DNA of 64,000 nt from Nannobrachium achirus (GCA_963921795.1 OY997652.1:18340440-18404439); one strand, 5' to 3'; positions 1-42,830 are shown, counted from the stretch's first letter. Numbers and translations: made by a program. The notes: generated by a model not told the origin, from the sequence alone.

Positions 1-727
1 ATACCACATGTAACCACCTAACAGTGGTCCCCTGTCCCAGGTAGTCAGGGTTCACACAAACAGTTGAAACCCCCTGAAAAAAGGTTCTGACCCAAAATAA
101 ATTGCAGTAGTAATCATTCAGGGTTTTTTATGATCCTTAAAGTGGATCAAGGTGAATTCAGGGGGTTCACTTTAAACATGTTTTTTGGATGACCCAAAGC
201 CTAAAAAAAACAAAATTTGTTCTTAATTCATGAAAGACTTTCCTTTTTTGGGATTTTTTAAATTGTATTTTTTTTTTTATGTATTGAAATAATAATAATT
301 AAAAACTAAATGGGAGACATCCGCGACACACAAGTGGGCCCCGACCCACTGTTTGGGAAACAGTGGCCTAGGCTGTGTTCGTGTGTTGCGTGTTTGGGAT
401 TGTTGTGATGGGAGGACGCAGCCATCTTGGTTCCAGACTGGCCAGCGTTCAAGAGGACGGGCGACGTAAAGCAGCCAGTTTAAACCGTTAACAACCAACA
501 CCAGTTGGGCTAAATTAATGGCATAAACAATGTGTGTCGCTACCTGGTAATAACAGCACGTTTTACACACCGGGATTGGACGTCTTTATGAATGGATATG
601 CATTTCACTTGGCGTGGTTTGTAGAGCCACGGTCATCGGACGACGTGCGGTGCGGTGCAGCGGCGCAGACCTCGGTATTTGTGTTTTTTTATTTCTAAGT
701 AGAGGAGTTACTATGAATGGAGGATAA
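1..727. other. Upstream flank and presumed 5'UTR/promoter of dgcr2
   Basis: No coding exon is seen here. The first 330 bases are AT-rich. From about 400 to 727 the sequence is richer in GC and CpG (for example around 630-675), which fits a TATA-less promoter and 5'UTR for the dgcr2 start at 728. No TATA box or defined start site can be pointed to, so this is inference from position. Confidence 0.4.
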
Positions 728-26445
<25,718 letters not shown>

Positions 26446-27112
26446 GAACTGTGGATGGGCGGGAAAAAAGGATCTGCATTCTGAACTTACCTGCTGGATA
26501 AGGCTGGGCCCTGGGTAAAGATTTGGGCAATGGGCTGACTGCAAATGAGGTGATTTTTATACAGTTTGACTTTGTACAGATCGTGTTAGCAGGAAGGAAT
26601 AGTAATGTCCCTTAGCTGTCCAATCAAGTGACCAGTTGGCCTCTGAGACGTGGTGAGTGAGTCAGGACAAGACAGTTCTTCTGCCTGGTGGTGGAGACGA
26701 TACAGCCATCTGAGGGAGCGTAAAGGACTGTTTCTGTTCAAAGAAGACTAACACTATGTGGGGCGAGACTGCACATTCGCTTCTAGTTTCCATTGGACAA
26801 AGCTTTTGAAATGTCTGCGATTCAGACTCGTCGTGTTCAAGATGCCCTGATCATGTAAAATACTCCTCCAGGTCTGTGCCTGTTGATTTTGTTGTACTTG
26901 TTTGTCAGGTTCCAACACAAGCTAATGAAAGCGCAACAGTCACACCAGCATTTGCTCCATGTGCTTTTTGTCTGCATCATACCACTGTTGGAAAGAACAT
27001 ACATTTTTGACTCCCTGTTCTATCATGTAGGCCAGTGGTTCTCAACCTGTGGGTCGAAACCCCCAGGGGGACCCCACATTTATTTTGGGGAGTCCCCAGA
27101 TGATTAACTTAA

Positions 27113-27505
27113 CACCGGCTGCCCACGATTATTCAAGATTTAATCGGCATTTGCCATTGAAACCCGCCATTTTACCTGTTTTTGCAGCTGAATGGAAAAA
27201 TTAATCAGAGTAAATGTAATCCGAGTATGTCCTGTTTATTTTCATGATAGTATTTTCTTTCACTCAGGACAGAAAAGTAACAATCGCGGGCCTCATTGCT
27301 TTTGTAACGGCTGGTAGAGAAGGCCGCGTTTTAAACATGAACGTGATTTAAAAGTTAGATTAGGAGAAAGATGCACTTTTGTGCAGCAGCATAACACTGC
27401 TGCTTCAGTTTACTGTAAGACCCCCCGCGACGCATCAAACGCGTCGAGGGCACACAGAGAGATCAAAGAGTTTGACACGTTGGCACGTTGTGGGCATCAA
27501 ATGAG
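27113..27505. mobile_element. TTAA-flanked (piggyBac-type) MITE, nested
   Basis: Flanked by TTAA at 27109-27112 and 27506-27509. The parent family at about 5660-5680 reads straight through with a single TTAA, so insertion was precise. Terminal words CACCGGCTGCCCAC and GTTGTGGGCATC are imperfect inverted repeats. Confidence 0.85.
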
Positions 27506-27662
27506 TTAATGTGCAACATTGTTTTCTCACTCAATGGTAAACAAACCAACACAGTTTAAGTGTATAGAGGGTATATGCACATTTCTAATTAAAGTTTAAG
27601 GACTTTTTAAAACCTCTAAAATGACAAATTAAACTTTGGCCAAATATTACAGGCAGAAAATT

Positions 27663-27724
27663 GTGAAAATGGCCGATCTACATGCTCACAACGTGCGTTG
27701 TGAGCATGTAGATCTGCTATTTAA
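27663..27724. repeat. Dispersed hairpin, CATG variant
   Basis: GATCTACATGCTCACAACG and CGTTGTGAGCATGTAGATC, perfect over 19 bases. Confidence 0.92.
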
Positions 27725-28565
27725 ACACTAGAACCGTGTTATACAAAATGTAATGCCTCAACTCTTAGTGCTCGTCAGGGTGGGGGACCCCAGTTAAAAT
27801 ATGATTATTTTGGGGGTCGCGTCCTGAAAAGGTTGAGAACCACTGATGCCTACTCATTAGCCCTCCGTGCTGCAGTGTATATGAGATCAGGATTCCTACG
27901 CCCAGAATAAAGTACTTTTCTCTCTCACTTTCTTATCAGTGTGATGCGTCAAGCCGCCTTCGGGGTTTCTAGCACGCATTTGCAGTGGGGACAAAGGTTT
28001 TGTAGTTTTGAGACTTAAAGCAAGAGGTTTGTTACATGAGGTACAGTTGTTACTGGTCCAAGCTTACTTCTCAACAGTGTTTCTTTTTTGCTGAAACATT
28101 GCATTATGATTTTAAAGAATGTTGCTGAACTTGGGAGAAAATGTCCCTGCCCCAATGGTCAATGTTTGTATTCCTTTGCTGATAATTTATGACTTGTAGG
28201 CTGTAAACTTGACCGCTTGTTATGGGAAATGACGCTGTGAACTCACTAGGTGATCACTGAGCAAAAGCAGTTAGGGATTTCATTTGTGTCCGTTTGACCC
28301 TCATTTTAGAAAAGGGATTGTATCCCATTATCAACTTTGAAATGACCACTTAACACAGTATAACATTTCGGCCTTTTATTTTACATTGCAAGTCTTTACA
28401 TAGTAGCCAATCTTTAATATTTCAACACTATGTTTGAGATGTACACTTCTTTTTCAGTGTGGGGGGGGGGGGGGGTCTGCCTTTACTAATTGCTGAACAA
28501 ATTTAACCTAATTTACTACTAACTGAAAATGAAGTGAGGATTATTATTTTTTTGGAAGCTGCCCC

Positions 28566-28886
28566 TTAAAGGAGTAGTTCAGCCCCAAAATGACTTTTTT
28601 TCTATTGATTACTCATACCATGGAGAGTAGAGTTCAATAATATTTTTAGTTTTTTGTCGCATTCCTAAGACAAAAATGTGATAACAATAGATTTACCCCC
28701 ATTCGTTCCGGATGGTGACCCGTTTCGAAACGGGTCACCATCCGGAATCAATGGGGTAAATTTACTCGAATCAAATTTTTGTCTTAGGAATGTGACAAAA
28801 ACCAAAAAATATTATTGAACTCTACTCTCCATGGCATGAGTAATCAATAGAAAAAAAGTCATTTTGGGGCTGAACTACTCCTTTAA
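28566..28886. repeat. 321-base near-perfect inverted repeat
   Basis: Arms of about 160 bases run from AAAGGAGTAGTTCAGCCCC to GGGGCTGAACTACTCCTTT, meeting at GGGTCACC/GGTGACCC around TTTCGAAA (28723-28730) with no spacer. Arms differ at only a few sites and one short indel. A foldback-type element. Confidence 0.95.
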
Positions 28887-30583
28887 TCTATGATGCATAT
28901 TTTGTGTGTATGATGGTATGTTTGTCATCTCAGTTACTTAGGTAGTGTATGTGGTGAAGAATGAAGATTACTCGATTTAGCTGTATACCATTTATGTTTG
29001 GTGTTGATGGGTCATCTTTCTAGTCTGTTCGTGGCAATTTATAGTTTTGATTATATTTAAGAACAAGACTAGGTTCCATTATGACAATCAGATTTGATTC
29101 ACTTATCAGGTGGAATAAAGTTTTAAGGAGTTCAAGACCCTGTTCAGCTTTGCAGTTATACTTGTTCACCTGTCGGCCAAATAACTGGAAAGAATTTATT
29201 GACTGTAAAAGCAAAGCACAAATGCTCCCCAGAGGTTGGTCACCCAATGTATACTGACCCTCCTGTCAGGATGCACACTGAAGCAGTGCTTACTTCTGTG
29301 GAAACCTCAGTTAACCACTTGAACCCTAGCGTCCCTATTCTAGAGCCAACGTTCAGCGGAAGAATAGCAAATCCACAGTGTTGTGAGCTTTTAGACCACC
29401 TGTTTTCGTCAAAAGAGATTTGTCCGCTGTCAGTCAAAAACCTTGTATCTCACATTTGAACTTTTTCTGTTTTGTTTTCACGTCGATTTATGTAACACTT
29501 CGAGTCATGCAAAAGTATTGAACGTGTCACATCCCATTGTGAGCATATGTTGATAACTTTTAGCTATTCTGAACAATGTTGTTCCATTTCCTGAAAAGTA
29601 ACAATTTTTGACATTTTCCCCCCTGACAGTAAGGAGGTTGATGTGGTTAAATTGATCACCACCAGCATTGAAATGGTTTATGATCTACCTTGAGAAAGGC
29701 AAAGCAGCACGGCGTGCTTGTGAGAAAATCCCCAATGTTCGTTATTCTACTGGGAGTGTAGATTCACACTCCTTGAGTTAAACTAACTGCTGTGCTTGAC
29801 AGTGTTCCCCATGTCTGAATGTACTACTTACTGTATGTACCGTTGTTACTATTCTTTACATTCTTGTGTTGGTTCTCAGAATTATTTGATATTTTTGTCA
29901 TAGACAATCCATAGTGGATTACCCAAGGAAATCAAGTCTCGGTTTCATGAATTGTTATGTAATGTGTGCATGTGTGTATGGGAGCTGGTGTACTGGTGTG
30001 GATTGTGTTTTCTTTTTTTTTTTTTAAAGTCATTTTTTTATTTTTTTTTACAACATGGTTTTGGACCTATGGTGCATGTTTTTATCTTGGGCATGCTGAC
30101 AGACTTGTTTTCTTTTTTAAATTAAAAATAATTCATCTAGGTTCAGGAGTAGCTCTCAAATACTTGCCTTTAGTGTAATAACTCCATATGCATTGAAAAC
30201 CCTGCTCACAACCCAAACTGCAGTACTTACACTTAAGTTTTATCATAAACTATGGTGTTGCAACCAACGTCAACTTATGTTTTTATGTATAATACAACAA
30301 ATGATACATGTGATTGTCGTTTATTTCATAGCTTTTAAATTGTACAATGCTTTGTTCGCGGGGTGAGGGGGGGGCTTGTATTTTTCTGAGGTAGATGTAC
30401 ATCCTAATTAAATGCCAAATAAATTTGACCATGGACAACATCTGTGTCAGTGGGAATGGAACATACATAGGTATGATTTTGACATTTTGGTGTACTATAG
30501 GTGCTAAGGCTGTAGTGTACACAAAAGCAACACTTTTTTTCTTCGTTTATCACACGAACCCTAGCATCCCTTTTCTAGACATG

Positions 30584-30658
30584 TGAAAATAGCAGACCTA
30601 CAAGCTTACAATGCGCAGCAACGTGACATATTTGTGAGCTTGTAGATTGGCTATTTTC
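30584..30658. repeat. Dispersed hairpin
   Basis: GAAAATAGCAGACCTACAAG and CTTGTAGATTGGCTATTTTC; the loop is diverged. Confidence 0.85.
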
Positions 30659-31686
30659 TGTATAGAGATTTGGTAGGGGGGGAAAAGGAGGGGGCCAAGT
30701 ATAGAGCCCAGGGGAGACCCCGGTCAACAAAGTATACAGTGTTTAAGAGGTTTAAGTAGGCTATGTTGAAACCTACATGGATTTAGTGTCAAGTGTCTGT
30801 GAGCCTTTTGACTTAAAGGAAATCCCACAGTCTTAAGTGACCAATGTGGGAAATCCCCAACAGTGACCAGTACGACCCCCATAGGGAGAAAATTATGTCT
30901 AGAACATGGATATACCTTACAATGACTCATGACATAATTAACTTTAACAGAGATGGTGATACCCTTTTGGAGGCAATTGTTTCCGAAATAAAGCTGCTCT
31001 GTCCGTGCAGGCCGCGTAGTGACGTAGCAGCTGTATCACATCATTCATTCATTCTTGGATTGTATTTGTAGACAACTACTATAATGCTTAGCAATGGTCA
31101 CTTGCAGCACGGAGTGACCATGTATCTTTGAATTTATATTTCTGTAGTGTGTTATTTAGAAGTTCTAATGTAATACTTATTAATACGTATAAGGCTAAAA
31201 ATGAAAAGACCTTCAAAAGAAGGGACTGCACACTCCTCTGGTCTGACTTTGCTTTTATTGCACAACGCGTTTCGCTTCTGCTTCCTCAGGTCAGATGCAC
31301 CTGAGGATGCAAATGTTACGCCCCAGGATAATGGATGTGGGGGATATTTTGATTATCGCGGTGATATCGTAAATTGCGATTTTCTTTGGGTCACAATAAT
31401 CGTGACATGACATTTTCATATCGTCCCATCCCTAATTATAAGTTGTGTTAGTTAGGCCTTTTCTCATTTAACGACTTGGACATCCACCCTTCCCCATGAG
31501 CTGAATGGGTTAGTAGCAGTTGTCACTGGACATCTGTGATGGGGGGGTGTGGGATGGGGTGCGCTCCCTCTCCTTGCATCAATGAGCCTGTTGAACAGAA
31601 AAGATCACTATACAGGCAATGACACACTTCACTGATCATTCCAGAAGGGGGGGAGAAAAAGAACGCTCAGCATTCAATTCCATTCC

Positions 31687-31694
31687 TATTTAAG
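31687..31694 (+). promoter_or_regulatory. TATA-like box upstream of ca15-like gene
   Basis: TATTTAAG lies 96 bases before the ATG at 31783, a spacing that would put a start site near 31715-31720 and give a 60-70 base 5'UTR. Single motif only; weak evidence. Confidence 0.3.
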
Positions 31695-31782
31695 GCTGAC
31701 ACACTTCCAGTGTGCTTTGTCTACCTCAGCTGCCCAGTAAAAGACTCACCTCGACTTGTGGGTCTGTGGAATAATATCTAAG

Positions 31783-36096
<4,314 letters not shown>

Positions 36097-36471
36097 CGTT
36101 ATTATGAGTTTATTAAATCCTTCTAAGTCGGCCACAAATATTTTAAAAGAAAATGACACCAGAGATAGTGTAAGACAAGTGATATGTTTTTGTAAAACAA
36201 CAACAAAGTATTAATCTCTATGTTAATTGCTACAATATAGTTTGTGTTCAGTAACAGGGCTCTCCTAATCTCTCCACATATTTAATACTAAATGGATTTT
36301 GTACAAAAATACTAAATACTAATTGTATCCAGTCAGGACTCCAGGAGAGAGGACCCCACAAAGATAATTTATCAGCTTATTTTTCCTGTGTCCTGTGGGA
36401 GTTCTCTCTCCTGACTGGGATAAAATTGATATCTCGACTGGGAGACCTCTGCTACCGAACAAACACTATAG

Positions 36472-37574
36472 CAGTGGTTCTCAAATAGTCTGATAAAATT
36501 AAGGCAGAGGTTGGACACAATTGTATTATTTAGTTTTTCAACTGATTCTGTTAGGAAATTAGGTCTGCTAGCCAGGATAAAAAATCTACCATGATCTGCT
36601 CACTGCAAATACCCACAGTGGCCAAATCAAGTTGGGCTCCCATCGACTTTCTATACAGGAGTAAAATACCCAGAAAAAGAATCTGCTTTAAGTAGGATGT
36701 GAGGGGTCTAACTAGGGGTTTGTCATGATGCTGAATCCATTGCAAGCATTTGTTTTGCACAAAAAACATTCATTGGCCCCAGAAAACGCCAACAAAAGAT
36801 GTTTTTTTTGATGACTCATCACTTTTCATCACTAAACCATCATTTTCTGGGGCCATTTTTAGCCCAAGGAATGTTTTTTGTGCAAAACAAATGCTTGCAA
36901 TGGATTCAGCATCACGACAAACCCCTAGTTAGACCCCTCACATCCTACTTAAAGCTGATTTATTTTCTGGGTATTTTCCTCCTGTATAGAAAGTCGATGG
37001 GAGCCCAACTTGATTTGGCCACTGTGGGTATTTGCAGTGAGCAGATCATGGTAGATTTTTTATCCTGGCTAGTAGACCTAATTTCCTAACAGAATCAGTT
37101 GAAGAACTAAATAATACAATTTTGTCCAACCTGAGTGTATTTTTTCCCTAGATTTACTAGACTAAAAGTGGGTGCTGTGATGAGATCCAGGGGTGCCTCA
37201 GAATACTTTGATAATATTTGGGATTTATCAATATCACTTCAGTTTAACCATATATACTTGGTAAAACGGACCCGGGTTGCCCTGTAGCCTACTTTTGTTG
37301 CAATCTTTTTCAGCCTACAGTCTCTTCACAAAAAATAGCAGATAGAAGTACAAGTTTGTAATATTTTTGGTGAATGTTCCCCCAGAATAGGGATGCTGGG
37401 GTTTAAGTGGTTAAACACCAAGTATAAGAGTTATTTTCAATCTGTTCGATAATGGAAACAGATACTGTCTCAAGTTGTCCTCGTGACATAGCCTACTGTA
37501 ATGTAAGGTATACTGTAATAATAATAAAAGTGTAAATCAGGGGTGCCGTAGATGAAAAGGTTTGAGAACCACTG
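36472..37574. mobile_element. 1.1-kb hAT-type element with long internal inverted repeat
   Basis: CAGTGGTTCTCAAATAG to GGTTTGAGAACCACTG with identical duplication CACTATAG at 36464-36471 and 37575-37582. Arms of about 270 bases (36508-36790 and 36841-37132) form an internal inverted repeat. No transposase. Confidence 0.9.
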
Positions 37575-38859
37575 CACTATAGCATTGATTATTATCAGAA
37601 TATATACACTGTAGCTATCTAACACTTGTTTTAACAAACAAAATAAAGGGAACCCACCAGCACTTTGATTCACTTATTGTTTATGTGTGTTTGTATCACT
37701 CAGTCTTTGATCCAATTTTCTGCTTTGCTTTGCTGTGGAGAGAATGCTGTCCATGTTGTCCGGTCAAACAGTAGACACACACAGTAGTTCATATAAAGTC
37801 TGAGGGACTGGTGCAAATGTCTTTTCTAATGACATGAAACACGACCAAATTTATATTTGAACAAATCTGATTTTGAAGTCATCTTGCTAACCCCATTTTG
37901 TCACTGACCCATATATTTTACTGTATTTGCATTTGGTAAAGAGTGTAGAAATAGAGTTCATCTCATTTCAGTTCATTGTTAAACTACATCCGACAACAAA
38001 TTTGTGATTGTATCATATTATATTATAGCAAGGAAGGATGGCTTACAATAGATCAAATCTGGATGGCCCAAACAAAGACACTCCGTGTACACTGTAAAAT
38101 CGTCAGTGCTAATTTAACTGTACAGTGAAATGAACACTGAGGGTTTTAGTGTGGCGATACGTGCACTCCTAATGAGAGGCATCAGCTGAGAGCCCATAGG
38201 CCTACTGTCCATACAGCTTATTCATCCTTACCCCCCCAACCCCCCTACTTGTGGTTATACCATCCTCCTCCTGTCACTGGCTCTGGGTGTAGAAGCCACA
38301 TAGAGGCCACTCTGTCACCGTCCCTCCAGAGTTTGTGACTGTACAAGTCCAACATTGTGGGACAGAGGTCACTCTCAGGGGCGTCAATTGGGTATGGCAG
38401 GGGTATGCAGCTGCCATAGTTACCCTGGGTCCAGGGGGGAAAATAAAAGTTAGTTCTAAATATAAATCGATGAATGTCTCTTTGTCTATCTGTGCTGGTT
38501 ATTATGTTGTTAAATTACAGTAAAATAACTACAAATGCAAAATCTAACAATGGTCACTTTACTTTTTCATCCTCCACACTTGTATTCTCCCCATTTTGAC
38601 AGCATGGTAGGCTATATTTTATTCTCCCCATCTTGACAGAATGGTATATCCCAGGTTCCGCAGGTCAGCTGCACAGGTGCAATGCATTATTGTTAATTGT
38701 GGCACGTTTACTAACATGCCAAGTTTAGCTCTATAGCTCTATGAGTTTAGCTGCACTTGAACAACCATTCCAGGCTGCCATATCCAGCCCAAGAAACCGT
38801 AGAAACGGGGGAAAATAAAATGTAGGCCTACTTCTTAAAATAAATGTATCATGCCTGTT

Positions 38860-38930
38860 GCTAAGGTATGGCAACATGACTGGTGTCTTGCACGCGCGCG
38901 AAGACACCAGTCATGTTGCCATACCTTAGC
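38860..38930. repeat. 71-base hairpin
   Basis: GCTAAGGTATGGCAACATG and CATGTTGCCATACCTTAGC are the ends of 31-32 base arms without mismatch, around CACGCGCGCG. Unrelated in sequence to the dispersed hairpin family. Confidence 0.9.
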
Positions 38931-39613
38931 TTTTCGCCACTGGTCACTCTGTAGCGTGAGAGAAGTAGGTTGTGAAAGACATGTACAATATGGTGTCCAC
39001 TTTTAGGGGGAAATGCTTTGAGAACAAAAAACAAGTATTAAAAGTCCCCTTGCTTTTGTGCTTTGGTTAGACATCTATCACACAGTATTGGCAGAAGAAT
39101 TTGGGAGAACTGCAGCATCGTCTCCATGTCACATTGCACCGCAGTGCCAAAGAAGGGGCAAAACTACAGCAATAAAATACAAATAAATTACGAACAGGTG
39201 ACAGCTTGCATCTCGGCTTTCGAGAGGTGTCGATCCAGAATGTGGAATAGCTGTGTCTTGGCTGTCGGAAGTTGTCCGAATACTGAAACCAGGATACTGA
39301 CGCCAGGATACTGACACGAGAATACTGACACAATACTGACACCAGGACACATATTCCCAATATGTATTTAAAATATCGCCCATCTCTGCGCACTGCCAAC
39401 TGTTATCATGTATAAAAATGACTTGAATGATGTGAAAACATGACTTGATTGTTGGTGAGACTGACAGTTGGACATTATTCAGCAGTCTTTTCATTTGTGG
39501 TCACATCAGCCGGGAACAGGACCAATAATCAGGACTGAGGATTACTTAGTTCAAGCATGTGTGTCCACAGTAAGCTGAATTATAAAAAGTATGAATGGAG
39601 TTTCTAATTGAGC

Positions 39614-39648
<35 letters not shown>

Positions 39649-40301
39649 TACCAAATTATTCCATTGACCTCCATTATAATTTTCTGAACTTTTATAGGAG
39701 TATATTTCTAAAACTGTAAAGCATTTCAAAGATTCATGTTCAGGCAAATGTGTCCACAATCTCCACATTATGGTGAACATTTTAAAGTTTGAATGGGGTT
39801 TTTAGGTGTAGTAAGTAACTAGTAAGACGTGGCGTGCCAATGTTTGTGCCATTGCCATTGCCAATGCATTGAGCTCTTAAAGTTAAAAAGGTAAAAAAAA
39901 CTACAAATTATTTCAAAGTAAAAATCTCAAGTATAAATGTCCACAGAAATGTGGAATTTTAAAATTGGGAATCAAGTTTGAAGGCAAGGTGCCTTAAAGA
40001 TTGATGTTCAGGTTCAGGTTTCTTTCACCATTTGCATTAAACGTTTCATTAAAATGCAACGGAATTTCTTGTTCACAAGCCACACACAAAAATAAAACAA
40101 TTAAAGTTAATTAACACATAAAGTCAGATCACTAGACCACTATACCACCTGTCAGCAGGGTTGCCAACAGAGGACTGTCAGAATCCAGGAGATTTCTATT
40201 TTTTGTAAATAATCATCTACATATTATTTATTATATGTCACAGTCACAGCCCCTTTGACCCAAGACTACCTGGCTGCAGACACTAGGGTCCTGTTGATGT
40301 C

Positions 40302-40613
40302 CACGGGAGACAGGAACATCAACAAGTGGCAGGAAGTGACCTCACACCTCTTTCTTGCTCTACCCCATGGAGGTTAAGTTTAGGGTTAGGGGTAGAGTTG
40401 GGTTGTCTAAAAGATAAAGTTTAGGGTTAGGGGTAGAGTTGGGTTGTCTAAAAGATAAAAGATAACATGTACACATAGCGACAATGCGGCTCAAAGGGAC
40501 TGTAGTGCCTTGGACTGCAAGGCAGAGACGTCACGTGACCTCCACAAGCGGCATGAAGTCACTTGACACTGTGAGGTCACTTCCTGCCACTTGTTGATGT
40601 TCCTGTCTCCCGT
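40302..40613. repeat. Inverted repeat enclosing TTAGGG-like tandem units
   Basis: Arms of about 44 bases (CACGGGAGACAGGAACATC and its inverse at 40595-40613). Between them two 45-base tandem units with TTTAGGGTTAGGGG. Confidence 0.8.
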
Positions 40614-42209
40614 GATTGACCTGGCCTGTAGGGCCTGTGGTGTCCATATGGTGTTCTCCCTGTATGTGTGCTTCTTCCACAGAGCCTATGGGTGTCGGCC
40701 AATGAGCTTGATGATTAGGTGCATTTGGAGCACCTGGCCAGTACTCCCTGGAGCCCTACATAATACTGGGTGGCAAGCCAGTCTCTCTCTCCCTGTCCAG
40801 ACGACAGCACCCCTTTTGTTTGCTTTCCCTTATGTTTGAGTTTGCACACTCTACAACACCCCACACTACACCTACCACACATCCATGCATTGCTGACACT
40901 ACTGATTACTGAACTACACATCTGTTATGTGCCTGCACATATGCACACCTCACTATACAGCATGATGACCATATTTGTTCACTAATGATTATTTGTCCTC
41001 TGGTTTAGTGTCCACCCTGACTGGCTGTCTCTGATCTGCTCTGCTGCTGTTTCTATGCATGGCTATTGGCTAGACATTCAACCTGCAACTCAACTGATGA
41101 TTGGCTTGGTTTCTCTGCCCTGTGTCAGCTGCTCTCCATCTGTGATTAGGGCCTAGGCTAGAGTGTTTGTCAGCTCCCATGAGTCCCCCAGCACCCCAAC
41201 AGCGAACACCCAACATGTGGTTCCTTAAGTTTTCCTGTATTTGTTAAGTTCTGATGGGTTGGTCGTAAGTATTATTTGGTTGTTTTTCCTGATCATAGTT
41301 TAGCTTTTTACTTTGTTTTGGTAGTTTATGGGAGCTGTGGTGGGTCGACGGCCACATAGTGGCTGGCCCACCCAGCTCCCCTCTTTTGTTAGTGGCCAGC
41401 CCATCCTTTTCTTTTGTTTGGTTAGGATTTTTGTTAGGTCTTACAGTAGTTTGTTACACTTGTGTTTCTTTGCAACATATTCCACTATTTGGTGTGTAAC
41501 AATAAAAGCACTTGAATTATGCACCAGCTTTTATGTAAAATAAAGATTCAATGCTTTTTGAGACCTGACTTTGTCCGTTTATTATGTTATAGACCTTGGT
41601 ATTTGAGCCATATTTAAAGGGTCGTAACAGCCCAAACTCTTGAAAGTATTACTTAAACATTTTGTTAATAAATTATTTTTACATTTAAAACCACTACCAC
41701 GTGTCCTCAATTTGTCATGGCCCCACAGGCTGGGCTGTGACACATACACATTTAATGATATATTTAATAATTCAGTATAATTCAGTTAATTGAGAAACTT
41801 TATAAACTTTAAAGTTTCTAAATGTTTTTTAATAGTGTGATGATACTTGCCTATTGTAGCACTTTGGGATTGTCACGAATGTGAAGTGCATTATAAATAT
41901 AAATATTGTTAGCCTTTTTTAATGTAACTGTCTAAAGTGATAGGCAAAACAAGAAAAACTTGTGGCTGAAACTGCTATAGTTTTGATCATCTGAAACTAA
42001 GAAATCCATATGACAAAAAGGGTATGAATTTTAATGACATTACTTGGGCTAAAATGAAAATGATTGCTTTAAAGTGCTTTCAAGTGTAAATGCAGGTGCA
42101 GACTCAGTAAAAGTACAAATGTTCAAACAGATGGTTTTAAACAATAACCTGGAATAGAACTCAGTTGTGTCAAAATGAACCCTGATCATCAGGGGGTGAT
42201 CTAGTAGAT

Positions 42210-42830
42210 TCAGTCATTCTATCAGGGGTAGAGGTGTTTGCAGTGGATTTTCATCTTTTGACCTGTCATCTCTTTAAATATAACCTCCAAATTCCTATTA
42301 GTGTGAAAGGCCTGGTGGTGCAAGAGTAAAGCAGATGCCTCACAACCTGAAGGCTGAGGGTTTGAATCTTGATCAGGGAATGTCTTCATTTTTCTTGTTT
42401 TTAAGGCGATGAGGGCGGAGAGAGCCCAGCTCCCTCTTCACGCCCACTTTTAGGTCCGGTGGAAGAGGGAGGAGTTTGCAGCTGCCACACCTCCAGGGGG
42501 AGGAGCTTTAGAAATGTACATATTAAGTTAAATTATTTTTATTCAACATTTCGCTTTAATTTATTGGTTTTTTCCCTTTATGTTAGTAATTTTTGTGGAT
42601 CAAGTTTTTTTTTTTTTATTATATATTTGAGATCTGTCCCATGAGCAGTTTTATTGTTTCACTTTTTGTTGGGATATTTGAGTTCATTGTAGCGCACTTT
42701 TGGGTTGGTTTGTTTGCTTTTGATGTTATTTTGAGTTTTGAGATTTTTCAGTTTTGTTTGGGGTTTGAACCTGGAACCTTTGATTTATTAACCTTGGTTT
42801 TAACCATTGAGCCATACTGACATGGATGAT
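42210..42830. repeat. Composite repeat, copy 1
   Basis: About 620 bases repeated at 43840-44470: ATCAGGGGTAGAGGTGTTTG, a tRNA-like head (CCTGGTGGTGCAAGAGTA, B-box GGTTTGAATC at 42360), GCGGAGAGAGCCCAGCTCCC, then a reversed tRNA-like module (42760-42819). Confidence 0.75.
42760..42819 (-). other. tRNA-like module
   Basis: On the - strand TATGGCTCAATGGTTAAAAC fits an A box and CCAGGTTCAAACCC a B box, 35 bases apart. Shorter than a true tRNA; no good anticodon stem. Confidence 0.5.

Larger units (their letters stand above)
27033..27845. mobile_element. hAT-type MITE, CAGTGGTTCTC family, with nested TTAA element
   Basis: Same ends and body as 5305-5737 but enlarged by an insertion at 27113-27505. 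Contains hairpin 27663-27724. No matching 8-base duplication remains. Confidence 0.85.
26446..30430 (+). other. dgcr2 3' flank, probable long 3'UTR
   Basis: No coding sequence. Candidate AATAAA signals lie at 27906, 29114 and 30418; which is used cannot be told. The span holds a hAT-type MITE (27033-27845) with a nested TTAA element, a G run near 28461-28475, a 321-bp near-perfect inverted repeat (28566-28886) and three further copies of the hairpin family. If the distal signal is used, the mRNA carries all of these. Confidence 0.4.
30431..31782. other. Spacer between dgcr2 and ca15-like gene
   Basis: One complete hairpin (30584-30658), a stretch with GCACAACGCGTTTCGCTTC (31259-31278), a fragment of the TATCGTCCCATCCCTA-ended repeat (to about 31436), and a TATA-like box. 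No gene recognised. Confidence 0.5.

Noticed and set aside
30418..30423. AATAAA as the certain end of dgcr2
   Set aside because: At least two other AATAAA words lie upstream and nothing in the sequence decides between them.
36551..37089. Two similar 72-96 codon open frames
   Set aside because: They are the same sequence read from the two arms of one inverted repeat inside a transposon.
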